Assembly: GCA_018398805.1 (NCBI GenBank)
Contig: JAGFBZ010001584.1
Coordinates: 124,001-188,000, forward strand
Direction: 5' to 3'
Source of the DNA: Hirundichthys speculiger
Taxonomy: Eukaryota; Chordata; Actinopteri; Beloniformes; Exocoetidae
DNA length: 64,000 nt
Positions 49,567 to 62,529 of this stretch are shown here, piece by piece. Each line of letters opens with the position of its first letter. Within the stretch, counting starts at the first letter, position 1. Both the position numbers and the translations under genes were made by a program. The notes under the pieces are model-generated. The model was not told the DNA's origin and ran no database searches. It saw nothing but the letters and a program-made list of their open reading frames with translations.

Positions 49567-52500
49567 TCAGTTTTTCTGGGCTGTTTCTTGCATTTCTTGC
49601 TCCGCCTCTGCGGTCTCTGTCCAGCCGTTATCCTCTCCAGACACCGTGACCACTGTCTTTCCTCTGGCGTGGCCTTGTTCCAACTTCTGAAAAGCCTGAG
49701 GCACCTGGGTAAATGGAAACTGGGCTTCCACAATTGGCAGGATCTATGATGAAACAGCAGAAAAACAGCTGAAATTTCATCTTAACACCAATAATAGTGT
49801 TAGAGCTTGTTTCTTAACAAGCAGGCCAGGTCTCTGTTGTGGCGGACTGCGTCATTCAGTAACTTCTGTCTAGACGGGAGTTAACTCCGCCATCTGGGAC
49901 TCAAGTTGATGACGGAACCCCTTGTTCTGCTCTCCGGGTTCAGGTTGGAGTATGCCAACGGCCCACAGTGCGTCTGCCAGAGAGCAAGACAAGGACTGTG
50001 TTCGCCAGCTGTAGTTCAAGACGGCAAAGCTGGAGTCTGTCTGCAATTCGAGAGATGCGGTGGAGAAGGAGATGAGCAGCATCAAGGACCACCACCACAA
50101 CAGCGACCTGACCAGCCAGCACATAAGATGAGACGGTGCAGGCCAAGCTCCAGTTTAAAAAAAATATACAAATACATTTGTATTTGACAGGGTTAGAATA
50201 TCTTCAATTAGTTTGAAGCTCTTGTCTAAAACAAGTTTCATTAAAATATGTTTAATAATATTATTCTCATAAATTTGTGACTTGTTCTTGTAGAGTGATA
50301 ATTTTCAAAATGTAATATTTATTCAGATGGAATTACAACTTTATCCTAATCATTTAAGATCCATATTTCTATCGAGGTGCTCCTAATACTCTTGTGTGAT
50401 ACAAAAGCACTGAACTTATAGAGGCACCGATTAATTATAGGAGGTACATCTTTTAACCAATTCAGGGATGAAAACACCTACAAGCTCCTAACACTACATC
50501 ATATCTGCTTTCTAAGCTTCAAATGTGAAACTGTGAGGGAGGGGTTTAGAATGTGATGAGGCTGGACAATCCTGCGCTAGTCCTACAACACAAGCGGCTA
50601 GGCTTGTTATTCTGGTCAGCATCTCTTGTCGTTAACAATGAATGGGGAGTGCAGTGGCGTCACTGGAAACCATCCGCACTCCGGACTGCCAATAGGCCAT
50701 GCAGAGAGTGTGGGTTTTGTGAGTTGAGTTGGGGTGAGGATGGGGGGGTCCATTTGTGTCAGTCGCTTCCCGCCACTAGTCTCAGTATGCCGCCTGCAGT
50801 AAGCCGCAGGACAAAAGGATAGAGGTACCATACGATTTTGCGAATGGCTGCTCAGCACTGTTGAAAATACCAGTGACCGTCTCCTGGCGCCTGACTCAAT
50901 CGCCCAGCAGCCGGTCATACACACCGTCAATTGACCAGCGTGCATATAGCAGGAATCTGATGCTCACTCCATTTACAAAACCAAAAGGGATCAGTGAATA
51001 CAGGCATGTAGAGAATCCCTGGTATGTTCATATTTTCTGGGTTCTATGCTCTCCATCGCAGCATGAATTTCCATCTGTGGCTGTGACTGATGTGTGAATG
51101 AGACAATTTCCATCTCCTCAATTCTGTCAGTGCAAATGGATCTGACTGAAAGGCACTTACATACGACATGAATATTAAGGCGATACAGTACCTTCCCTGC
51201 ATCCACCAGCCTGCTGACCTCATCCAAGGCAGGCCCATCAGGAGCATAAAAAGCCCACCTGTAGAAGACTCCAGTTGAAATTATGCTCTAAGAGGCAAAG
51301 AGAGTGGAGGCAAGAATCAGAAATCAGGCAGTCTTATCACATAACAGATCAAAGCAAGCACACACAGTGGTTGTCTGGTAGAAAAAGACAAGAAGAAAGC
51401 CTCAGGACGCCTCTGCACAGATCTCATTTTACCAACTTATGGCTTATTTCTAAATATAAGACTGAAAATGCTATAAGAAATTCAAAAAAAAAAAAGTGCT
51501 GAATCAAAATGACTTAGAATGTGAAATAATATTACATAACCTAGCATGTATTATGAGACTTGTTAAGCAAATGTTCACAAAAATTATATAATCGAAAAAC
51601 AGTAATTTGGTTACAAATGTGTTCACATCCTTGTTCCTTCACTCACTGCTAAACAGTTGAAAATTTGAGTTTTGCAACCAATCAAATCTGATTTTCACTT
51701 GAATTATCATCTGCATTACATATGGTCTAGATAGATATCTTTTCTTATAATGAGTTAATTGTAGATACTGTGGAAAACAGCCTAAAGAATCTTTGTCATG
51801 GCAGGTAATTTAAATATAATCACACCAGATGTGATCAAATCAGGAGACACAGCAGCATTTCTTTCGCATTGGGCTTTCTTGCCGAGTGGTTCACTAGTAA
51901 TCTACATGGATCAGAGACCAAAATGACACTGAATCTGGATCTGTGCCTGCAAGATGATCAATCACAATTAGTGAAAGAGAAAAATGCCCCCTGTGCACCG
52001 CTTGATATTTGAGAACAGTATGTCACTGCAAGGGCAAAATTTTTTGCCACACCCCTTCTGTTTGCTTGTTGATCAGTTGATGCTGCCATGAAGTTAAACA
52101 CTAGAGGGCTCAGCTGCACTGTGATATCCCCAATAAAACCAGCATCATCTCCAGAGCTGGGCACCAACACTGACTGCTACTACTGAGCCCTGCTGGACTG
52201 ACCAGCTGCCTGCATGGACAAAAGGGGTCAGAGGCTTGGCAAGAAATGCACAAACACTGGTATTTGCTGGGGGCGGGGGTGTAGTCAACCACAATCTGAA
52301 CAAACGCTAAATACTGCTGGTTCAGCAGCAAACACATACAAGCACACACATAAACCACATTACGTGTAATGCCCACACTCGCAGTCTCATTCGCACCCAG
52401 TACCAGCTGTGTCTGCACTGTCCGGGACAACTTGACTCAATCCCTACAACAGCTCCACCCGGTCCTCATCTGTTCATCCACTGCGATCATGATGTGTAAC

Positions 52501-55500
52501 CAACTGACTGTGTAGCTGGAGGGCCATTACGCGCATACAGTAACATGAAGACCGCACAAACGTAAGGTCTCAGACTCCTGAATTCCCTTATCATCCACAC
52601 ACAGATTTATTACACCTTAGAGCGTGTATTTATACAGATCAAGCTTAAACCTGTGCAAAGGCAAAACATCTTGTGAATCTTGGTCATGTAATGACATGGT
52701 TTTTCCCTGCTTGTTTTAACTGTACTTTGACTCATCTGATCACCAGAACGGAAATAAAATGCAGCAGGTATTTCTAGTGGCTGAAAAGGCGCTCACACAA
52801 TGTTGTCTTTCCATGTCAATGAATGTCCTTACAGTCTGGGAATGACAGCAGTCCACACCCCTGCTATGGGCGTCACGAGAAATACAAGGCTCAGTCATTT
52901 TGAAAAAAAAAAAACAAGGTAAGAAGGGTTCTGTTTGTGAGGCAACCTTGAGTCTCTGTTTGACTAGAAACATAAGGATAATCTTGTCCGTCAGCTTTCT
53001 TTTATTTAGGAATGAAATACATCTGTTTTACTTGTGTTCACCTGAAAGGCTTTGTTGTGCAGGGTGAAGCCAGCGTGAAATGTCCCATCGCACAAGCCCA
53101 TGGAGTCAGTGTTGAGGAGTAAAGGTGATACCAATGTGATGTACTTAGCCCCTGACCAGGGCTTCAGCAGGTCCGTCGCCCACTGTTCTGTATCGCCTCC
53201 CACGTTGTCCAAAATCACATCAAACCTAGTGGCACAAGCACAGATTGTCAAAATTGGAGAAATACTGTTGGAAGGGGAAGGAAAAAAAAAAAGTGAACAA
53301 GTGGGATAGTGTGCCATCCTGACAGGAAGATACACTATACTACCAAAAGTATTTGCTCACCCAACAAAATGATCAAAATCAGGTGTTCCAGTCACTTCCA
53401 TGGCCACAGGTGTATAAAATTAAGCACCTAGACATGCAGACTGTTTCTACAAACATTTGTGAAAGAATGGGTCGCTCTCAGCTCATTGAATTCCAGCGTG
53501 GAACTGTGATAGGATGACACCTGTGCAACAAATCCAGTGGTGAAATTTCCTCGCTCCTAAATATTCCACAGTCAACTGTCAGCTGTATTATAAGGAAATG
53601 GAAGTGTTTGAAAATGACAGCAACTCAGCCACGAAGTGGTAGGACACGTAAACTGATGGAGCAGAGTCAGTTGATACTGAAGCGCATAGTGTGAAGAGGT
53701 CGCCAACTTCCTGGAGAGTCAATCACTACAGACCTCCAAACTTCATGTGGCCTTCAGATCAGCTCAACAACAGTGCAGAGAGCTTCCTGAATGGGTTTCC
53801 ATGGTGGAGCAGCTGCATCCAAGCCATACATCACCAAGTGCAATGCAAAGCATCGGATGCAATGGTTTAAAGCAGCCACCACTGGACTCTAGAGCAGTGG
53901 AGGAACGTTCTCTGGAGTGAAGAATCACGTTTCTCCATCTGGATATCTGATGGAAGAGTCTGGGTTTGGTGGTTTCCAGGAGAACGGTACTTGTCTGACT
54001 GTATTGTACCATGTGTAAAGTTTGGTGGAGGGGGGATTATGGTGTGGGGTTGTTTTTCAGGAGCTGGGCTGGACCTCTTAGTTCCAGTGAAAGGAACTCT
54101 GAATGCTTCAGCAGACCAAGACATTTTGGACAATTCTATGATCCCAACTTTGTGGGAACAGTTTGGAGCTGGACCCTTCCTCTTCCAACATGACTGTGCA
54201 CCAGTGCACAAAGCAAGGTCCATAAAGACATGGATGGAAGAGTCTGGTGTGGATGAACTTGACTGGCCTGCAGAGTCCTGACCTCAACCTGATAGAACAC
54301 CTTAGGGATCAATTAGAGCAGAGACTGAGAGACAGACCTTCTCAGCCAACATCAGTGTTTGACCTCACAAATGTGCTTCTGGAAGAATGGTCAAAAATCC
54401 CCATAAACACACTCCTAAACCTTGTGGACAGCCTTCCCAGAAGAGTTGAAGCTGTTCTAGCTGTAAAGGGTTGAGGCACGTCATATTAATTAGGAATGGG
54501 ATGAACTAAAGCTCATATGTGAGTCAATGCAGGTGAGCGAATACTTTCGGCAATATAGTGTATTTACCACAACTGCACATACAGTGCAACAGCTTTTACC
54601 ATCATGTTGTGCACAGCTTTGAATTGTGGTTATTTTGAAAAAGCACAATAGCAACTCTTACTTCTCCATCATCTCCAGCTGCTGAGCTGCATCTCCTGCT
54701 GTGTAGTCCACCACCTCATCAGCTCCCAGCCCTCTAACAAGGCCCTCGGCATTCTGAGAGCAGGTTACAGTTACATGGGCACCCCACGCCTTTAACAGCT
54801 GGCAGAAAGCAGAGAAAGAAAAGGGAAATATACTCACACCAAGTGGCCTTTCACTCTTACGGGTTTTTTTTTTTTTTTTTTTTTTTAAGTCTAAGTACCC
54901 ACAGCTACAGTAACACACTTTGCCTTACCTGAACAGAGAATGTTCCAACACCCCCAGATGCTCCAATGATCAAAACTCTAAGAGGAGAAACCCCAGCAAC
55001 CAGAAGGTCAGAACTATGTGACTGCTACTGTGTGACTCATTTAAGCAAAACTACCAAAAGAAGCAGAAGCTGCAAGGGGTGAAAAGGATGTGCAGGATTG
55101 GAAGTTATTACGACAGAGAAGGAGTAAAAGTTCTATTAGGTTACATACTGAGTTAAAATACAGGTTAATGTTGTGATTTTAAAATCCTTTTGTGAGTAAG
55201 ACTGAAGGACAACTTTTTATCCACAATCTGAGATGAAAGAACAGGCAAGAAATATCTATTTTACTACAGCATTAATTCCAACACAACATCTGATAATAAC
55301 ATGCAAAAACTTGGAGTTCTTATTTTTTTCCCCTCAATACTGCTGCACACTTCTTATGATCTGTCAAAAAAAAAAAACCTGGAGGGTGAAAGAGGTTCAA
55401 TACAAGGTTAACCACAATTAGGTTCATGCTTACCTTTTATTTACAGAGTTTTCTCTGCAAAGTCCACCTGTATTGACAAGTGCAGAAAGAGCAGTGTTGG

Positions 55501-57902
55501 CTACATATGGGATGGATGCTGCCTCGATGTGACTCAGGGTCTTGGGCTTATGGGATACCTGCAAAAACAGCCAATGTGAAAAGTTTAAATATATTTTCAA
55601 GTCAACAATCTTCCAAATTCCTAATGAGATTACCAGACTTGCTGTTAAGGCAGTAAGTTAGAAATGCTGACTAAATGAAGAATGACGTAGCAGGAAAAAA
55701 AGAAAAAAGAAAAACAGGCAGATTTGTGGGTCCCTGTAATTGCTGGTACAGAGGCAACTGCTACCAAACAAACTTAATCCTAATTAGTTTTTAACTGTAG
55801 GTTTACAAAACAGTCATTTATTGTGTTTAACTTTTTCAATTTGCCTGAAGACAGACTGACAACAAATGACTTTAAAGTCAGTGTTGCAAAAGGCAATAAT
55901 TCAAATATGCACACACTGAACTTCATCATAAAATGCTGTTTCATTACACAACTCTACAGATTCTGTATCTCACCTCATACTCGGTTAGAGTCACAAATTC
56001 TGCAAGGCTGCCTTGTTTCCACGGAGGAATAGCGGCCCACACCTGGAAAACAAATCTGACATTTAGCGCGGTGAACACAACTCAAATTATCCGCCTACTA
56101 GTCGTCTCTGAATCTCCTCAATCTGCTATTAAGCTCTTAGATGACTGTTCCTGTCATTTCTCACAATTAGTTGCTTCAAAGGATATTTTTAAACTCGTGG
56201 AACACCATTACTAGAATAGTGCATGTGGAAATTTTTACTGCTGCATTATTTTACTATTTGATCACATTCAGTTTCAGCCAAATTTGCATAATCGCATTTG
56301 AGTCAAAAGGACAACAGTAATACGGACATGTGGGAGACAGCACAGTCACACTCATGCGGTGACCAAGCAGGGAGAATCTTTCATCAGAAATTAAATCTGT
56401 TCTGTGAATGATTTAAGCCTGGAGTTGTATACATTTGGGGTGAGTGATATGACAAGATGTATCATCCTTTTACTTGGCACCAAGTTTTTGTTTTTTTTTT
56501 TGAATGTGTTAAAACAATTTTTTTCCACAATTTCACAGTGAGCATTGTCAATTGGCAATATTGGCTTTTTCTAATGACTTTTGCTTCAGCCTGAGAAGCT
56601 GTAAATTTGTTTTTCAGATACTTTTTTTCTTTATAAAGTACACCAACGTAATTTACTCCAATCCAATACAATGCATGGGTCAAACATTACATTAAGGAAA
56701 ATCATTGTGTTCGGTTTTTGCTGACACAATTAAAAGCTGTGTCTCTTGTTGATTTGGCAGCTCTTCTGTCTCTATATTATGATATTTATCCCTTATGTTA
56801 ACAAATAAATAAATAAATGCATAGAAATGCATCAGTATAAGGGAACTCATTTCTAATCCACTGACGTAAAACTTTAATATTGAACATAGTTAACAGCTCA
56901 CTGACAGTTTCAAGCAGAACACGGCATTATTTTCTTTGTAAACATATCCTTTAAATCACAGCTATTGTATGACATATTTTACACATAATACATTTTGACT
57001 TGTGCTGTAATGTGCTTTTGTATCACACTTTTTGACTTAGTCACGAATATGGCATTCGACTAATGAAAGCACATTTTCGAGATGCACTGAGTGTGCTGAC
57101 TGTGCAACTTCAGACTGCTACTTTGTTTATTGTGTGCATTTTTTGGTGATCTCACTGACAAGTTGGACTTCTAGGTTAGTGAACTCATTACAGGACTGTG
57201 AATACCAGTTAGAGCAGCACAGCTGCACAACTCCAGTGCAGCCACTGCCATAGGTAACACCTGCAAAGCTTGCTGTGATTTCACTTTCACATAAACTGGC
57301 TTTACACTGGAACACTTGTATTAACTCTTACTGTATGTATGCAACAACAAAAAAAAAGCCCCAACAGTGTATTTATGGTCCATTTACTTGGTATCAGTGT
57401 TATCAGAAGTGAATTTGGATGTGGGAAGTATCACCTTTCATTAGAGACCAAGTTTATGACTGTAAGTTGATCTATTCAACAGTTGCAGCCTATTTTCCTA
57501 ACAGTGTGCCTATCATGGGCGAGGACCAGCCCTTTTTTAGGGTGCTTCAGCACCCCTAAATTGAAATTCAGCACCCCAAAAACCTGGAGTAAAAAATGTT
57601 GTTATTCTAAAATTTTAGTTCGCATTTGACAGGCTTAGATAATGTCCAAAACTTAATACATAGTTTGTGGTTTAAGTTTATATTTTAAGAATGAAAATGA
57701 CCCCGCCTAATGGTATCGTCCTCTTCTCACTAACGTTACTTGTGGGTTGTGGTGGGGCTCATTGGGTGCTCAGCACCCCTAAAGCTCTGACGCTAGAATC
57801 GCCCCTGGTGCCTATGGTACCAATGGTCCTCTATATATATATATATATATATATATCTATATATATATATTATATATAATATATATATATGCACATTTTT
57901 TT

Positions 57903-57964
<62 letters not shown>

Positions 57965-57965
57965 T

Positions 57966-57997
<32 letters not shown>

Positions 57998-58004
57998 TAG
58001 AAAA

Positions 58005-58061
<57 letters not shown>

Positions 58062-58947
58062 GTTTATCAAATTTGGAATAGGACCTGGTAAGGTACAGGT
58101 CTGTGGTCTTATTGTATTTACATGCTAAAAGCCCACAAGTGTAGTCCTCTAACTGTATCTGTTTACAAAAACTATCTTATCAGCATATTAAAATATCTGT
58201 AACTGTCCCAGCATCATTTATTCTGCAGGTTGTGGGGGGATGGGAGTTTCTGGCTTTCAAAGAAGTCCATAATGGAGCACTTACTTGGCATGATTCTAGA
58301 AGAGTGATCAATTTAGTATGGGTAAGCTATAGACAGCCACTTTAGGTTTTTTTTTTTTTCCACCAGAATGGGAAGGGCTTTTAAAAGGTGGGTGTGTATA
58401 GAAACACCTACCTCATCTCCCGGAGCAAAGTGGGTGACCCCGGATCCACAGTCCACTACTACTCCTGACAGATCCCGACCCAGAATGAGTGGAAACTCAC
58501 TGTTGTTATTAATCACAGATAATGGATCCCTTCTTAAGTTCAGCAGTGTAGCCCCATAACCTCCTAATAGAGGGACAGATGAGCAGGTATGTTTTAAAAA
58601 CTTAAAATACGAGTCATTCATTATCTGTTGGTATTATTATAACACTCACCCCGCATAGACAGATCCAGGGGGTTAAGGCTAGCCGCACTGACTTTTATCA
58701 TCACCTCACTTGCAAAGTTAATAGTGGGGGCGGTGAACTCCTCAGTGTACCTTAAAACTCCATTAGTACCATACTGATCAATGACCCAGGCTGACATGCA
58801 GCTCTGCAGCCTTGAAGGTGAGCTAGAAATATTTTTCCTGGAGCACACACGGCATCCTCTCCGGGCTAATGTTTTGGTCGACCCTGCCGCTTTCGAATTA
58901 AGCAAATACAGGAGCCTGGTTGATGCCATAACTCTGACAGATCCCAT
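49567..58947 (-). CDS. rtn4ip1: Reticulon-4-interacting protein 1, mitochondrial oxidoreductase
   Basis: Rtn4ip1 (OPA10, NIMP) is a mitochondrial NADPH-dependent quinone-type oxidoreductase of the zinc-free medium-chain dehydrogenase family; loss in humans causes optic atrophy. Coding exons in transcript order: 58947-58650, 58563-58412, 56042-55974, 55558-55434, 54977-54929, 54798-54662, 53225-53042, 51287-51192, 49743-49567. All eight introns are GT-AG, phases match, and the frame is open throughout (428 codons). Visible parts: a basic, Arg/Ser-rich N-terminus without acids that fits a mitochondrial presequence; the GroES-like fold with [20 protein letters not shown] and APGDEVW; the nucleotide-binding loop [31 protein letters not shown]; and the conserved C-terminal [10 protein letters not shown] second ATG at 58929 ([10 protein letters not shown]) has a better context and may be the real start, giving 422 residues. 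An extra tail of about 21 residues follows the usual end. Confidence 0.95.
49870..50135 (+). other. Coding-like remnant in rtn4ip1 intron 8
   Basis: A GC-richer patch in an AT-rich intron. One plus-strand frame reads [13 protein letters not shown], then a stop, then [20 protein letters not shown] and [17 protein letters not shown]. This is hydrophilic, coiled-coil-like sequence, more regular than chance. It may be a broken exon or processed copy of an unrelated gene. I do not recognise the parent. Confidence 0.3.
53333..54560 (+). mobile_element. Full-length, decayed Tc1-like transposon in rtn4ip1 intron 6
   Basis: A 1,228-bp element between TA duplications (53331-53332, 54561-54562). The ends are inverted repeats: CACTATACTACCAAAAGTAT on the left and ATACTTTCGGCAATATAGTG on the right. 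The plus-strand transposase starts [16 protein letters not shown] and is then broken by stops and frameshifts. The catalytic region (53991-54474) keeps [33 protein letters not shown] and [20 protein letters not shown]. It is a different Tc1 family from the copy at 4548-5819 and lies antisense to the host gene. Confidence 0.93.
57514..57807. mobile_element. Short non-autonomous hAT element in rtn4ip1 intron 2
   Basis: A 294-bp unit flanked by a perfect 8-bp duplication GTGCCTAT (57506-57513 and 57808-57815). The ends are imperfect inverted repeats (CATGGGCGAGGACCAG and, on the complement, CAGGGGCGATTCTAGC). Subterminal copies of CAGCACCCCTAAA face each other. It has no coding capacity. Confidence 0.85.
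57831..57967. repeat. (TA)n microsatellite
   Basis: Long TA runs with one T-rich interruption near 57895-57903, in rtn4ip1 intron 2. Confidence 0.9.
57966..58062. repeat. Palindromic (TAGA)n-(CTAT)n microsatellite
   Basis: About eight TAGA units, a short spacer TAGTAGAAAATAT, then about fourteen CTAT units. The two tracts are reverse complements and so could fold into one long hairpin. It directly follows a TA tract that can do the same. Confidence 0.9.
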
Positions 58948-59905
58948 TAAAAACCGTCTTGGAGATGGCTTTGCCCTCTAAGTCAGCTCTCAGTCTGACA
59001 GGACATTTACAGCAGAATACTCGTTACCAAGCTAAGAAGCTACACAGATAGCATTAGCATGTCCAGCTTTTCACCGCTAAAACATGCGCATTAAGTTACA
59101 CAATAGTATAGATAATTAAGCGACAACACCTCTGAGCAATAGCGTCATGTTATATTACAATATGATAAGCAATATTGCTCAAAGGCTAAGAGATAAAACG
59201 CCTCTTTTACTTACTGTTACATAGCAATATGGAAGTTACCAAACAACATAACCTCTGAACCCACAGCTGTAGCCAATCACATATAAGGAGTTTAAAAATC
59301 TGACCAATAGCGGAAGAGAATAGATTTGACGTAAACGTCTTCTCTGTCTCTCTGTGTTTTTAATACTTCTTCAACATTTGGGTGAGCATTAGTTTCCCGG
59401 ATATCTTTGCCATATTTAACACCCCATGCTTTTTGCGGTAACTTGTGAAACACTTTGAATGCCATTTGTAGAATTGCGCAAAAGAAAAAAAAAAGAATGA
59501 AGAAAAAAACTGAAAGAAAAAAATATGTTATCTTGGGGTCTGGCTCAGTGTAAACATACCTAAAATCTCAAATGAAATCTATAAAAGAACAACAAAAATA
59601 TTTTTTTTTTGTGGGGATTTATATAAATCAAATACATTATTTTTGTACAATGTAAACAAAGCATTATATTTACATTAATGGTAATGACAGCAAATAACAT
59701 TTAACCAATTATAATTAACAATGTAAACTACTATGTGTAACAATATGTTATAGTCCAAAAAGAAATAAATCCAAAATTTGTATGACTGTAACAAATCAAA
59801 TGAATCAAGAAGAAGAAAGAAAGAGAGAAAGAAACAAAGATAAAAAAAAGAGTCCCAACAGAGGATTAAAAAAAAAAAAAAACAATATATATATATATTA
59901 TACAT

Positions 59906-59957
<52 letters not shown>

Positions 59958-61855
59958 ATTTCACTGGCTCCATGAATCCTCAAACACAAACTCCATCATG
60001 AAGCAATAATGGTCAATTATCAAAAAGAAGACAGTTTAAAAAAAAGGAAGAAAAAGAAGATGAAATGAAATGAAATTTCAACCCAATAGGTTTGAGAGGG
60101 CCCCTCAACACTAAAGTGAATGCTGAGTGCTCCATCAGCTGGAGATAAATGGGTTGGATGTACGCCAGTGAAGCGAAAGCTAATGGACAGGGCACATGAC
60201 AGCAAATGAATAGAAGAAATGATCTGTTTATGCTTGAACAATACGCAAAGGGTGGCACACAGATTTGTTTTCGTGTTTGCATGATGCCTTAGAGTTATAG
60301 CATGGCATTAGCAGAATCTCTTAAAGATCCATTTGGGGAATGTGGTCATTTAATAACAATCCTTTTTGATGCACAGCCAATGTTTGGCCTTTTAATCCCC
60401 AAACAAACATTGATTTAAACATATTACTATTGAAATGTCAAGTGGATTTAAAGCAAGAATTATGCTCTTCACCTTTACACATCTCTGTCTCAGCTCCTAG
60501 AGCTATATGATTTCCATTCAGAAGCAAAAAAAAAAAAAAAAAAAAACTGAGACAATGTGGTATCTCTGTCACCTTATGTTGTCCTTGTTGTAGACTGGTA
60601 AAATGCATAAATAAACCAAACAACACTTGTCTCATGTGAGTGACATGAGCGGCAAGGCATAATGATGTTCTCTTCTCCCAGAAACCGAGGGGAGGGAGGT
60701 GAGAAGAGAAAGACCGAGGGCCTGTGGCTGTACTTTCATGATTCAGCATGAAACCAGGCAACAAACAGCACTGTCATTATAATCGCAGCTCCCAGGGGAA
60801 AGAGGACACAGTGGAATTGGGTGCTTTGTCTGTGCTGGCTCATTAAATTGGTATTTTCAGAGGGGTCATTCTTTCACAGAAACTCCGTGTGTAGTTTTTC
60901 TAGGCCTTCTATCTGTCTTGGGACCTGTGGCCCAAATCACATGTTTGCTGGTTGCTCTAATTTTATTTGGTGGTCTCATAGAAAGAGACTGAAGTTTTTG
61001 ACAAAGGTCATCCATCTGCACAAAGAGATTAAGATTAGATAGAAATCAGCAGCATGAGTTTCATGACACTAGGATGGGAGGTGGACCGTCGCCAAAGGAA
61101 GAGCTCATTAAATTTTGATGGAGATTCAGACTACATTCTTTATAACCGGAGATAAGGAATTGGTAGAGGCACTGGTAGAGGACAGCAATCTTTGAGTGCC
61201 CTTAGTAGTGTAAGATAAATGGATTATCACATACTGCCTTTAATAAACTTATCCATGTAATGTGTTTACAGAAGGACCATCTTTAATGAGTTGACCACAA
61301 AGTCACACAAGGGATTCTGATTTTTTTTTTTTTTTTTTATTTAATTGACACTACCAGCCAAATTATGTTCAGTGAGTTTCTCAAAGTCAAATCAGTGAAC
61401 ATACATTCATAGTAAGGGTGAAGCAAGGGGCTAATGTTTGTACAGAACACAAGCTTTTTATCACTCAGGCACAAATTATATTTGAAGTTTTCATTTACTC
61501 ATACATAATTTGTTGTATGAGTTTGTAGTTCAATATCTTTTACAATATGGTTTAGGTCAAAATGAAATCTGTCACCCAACTGATCAAACATTTTATTACT
61601 CAACACGTGTAGCAAAGAGCATACTTATTAGTCTCCAAATGTACAAGAACATTTTAAAAACATGACAATTAAACATTTTTCACTTATATGTGCCTTACAA
61701 AAAATATATCATACAAGGCAATATACATACACTGTTTAAAAATACTTTTTTTCCCTCACTGTCTGACATTATATGAGACTAAATAATTCTCTTTTTTTTA
61801 GGTCTATAAGGATTACCAAAATTATTTCTATTTGCTAAATGGCAGAATAATGAAA
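58948..61855. other. Upstream of rtn4ip1: promoter region, then gene-free DNA
   Basis: The first few hundred bases hold the rtn4ip1 promoter, including CCAAT words near 59274 (AGCCAATCAC) and 59305 (GACCAATAG). Farther on are A-rich stretches, a TA microsatellite (59885-59953) and unique, less AT-rich sequence at about 60290-61060 that could be conserved non-coding DNA. I see no qrsl1 exon, although that gene sits head-to-head with RTN4IP1 in human. Confidence 0.45.
59885..59953. repeat. (TA)n microsatellite
   Basis: TA dinucleotide tract with one interruption (tacatacaa). Confidence 0.9.
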
Positions 61856-61856
61856 T

Positions 61857-61858
61857 TT

Positions 61859-61913
<55 letters not shown>

Positions 61914-61914
61914 T

Positions 61915-61917
<3 letters not shown>
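61857..61917. repeat. (TTTA)n microsatellite
   Basis: About fourteen TTTA units in an uninterrupted row, directly before the truncated Tc1 copy. Confidence 0.9.
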
Positions 61918-62525
<608 letters not shown>

Positions 62526-62529
62526 TCCA

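Noticed and set aside
51250..51258. Starting rtn4ip1 exon 8 at the internal AG before GTGGGCTTT
   Set aside because: It would give an immediate stop in phase 0; the AG at 51288-51289 keeps phase 0 and yields the conserved GVFYRWAFY text.
59675..59989. 104-codon minus-strand ORF with alternating Ile and Tyr
   Set aside because: Product of the TA microsatellite and A-runs; not a protein.
61832..61914. Leu/Ile/Phe/Tyr repeat ORF resembling a membrane helix
   Set aside because: Translation of the TTTA microsatellite.
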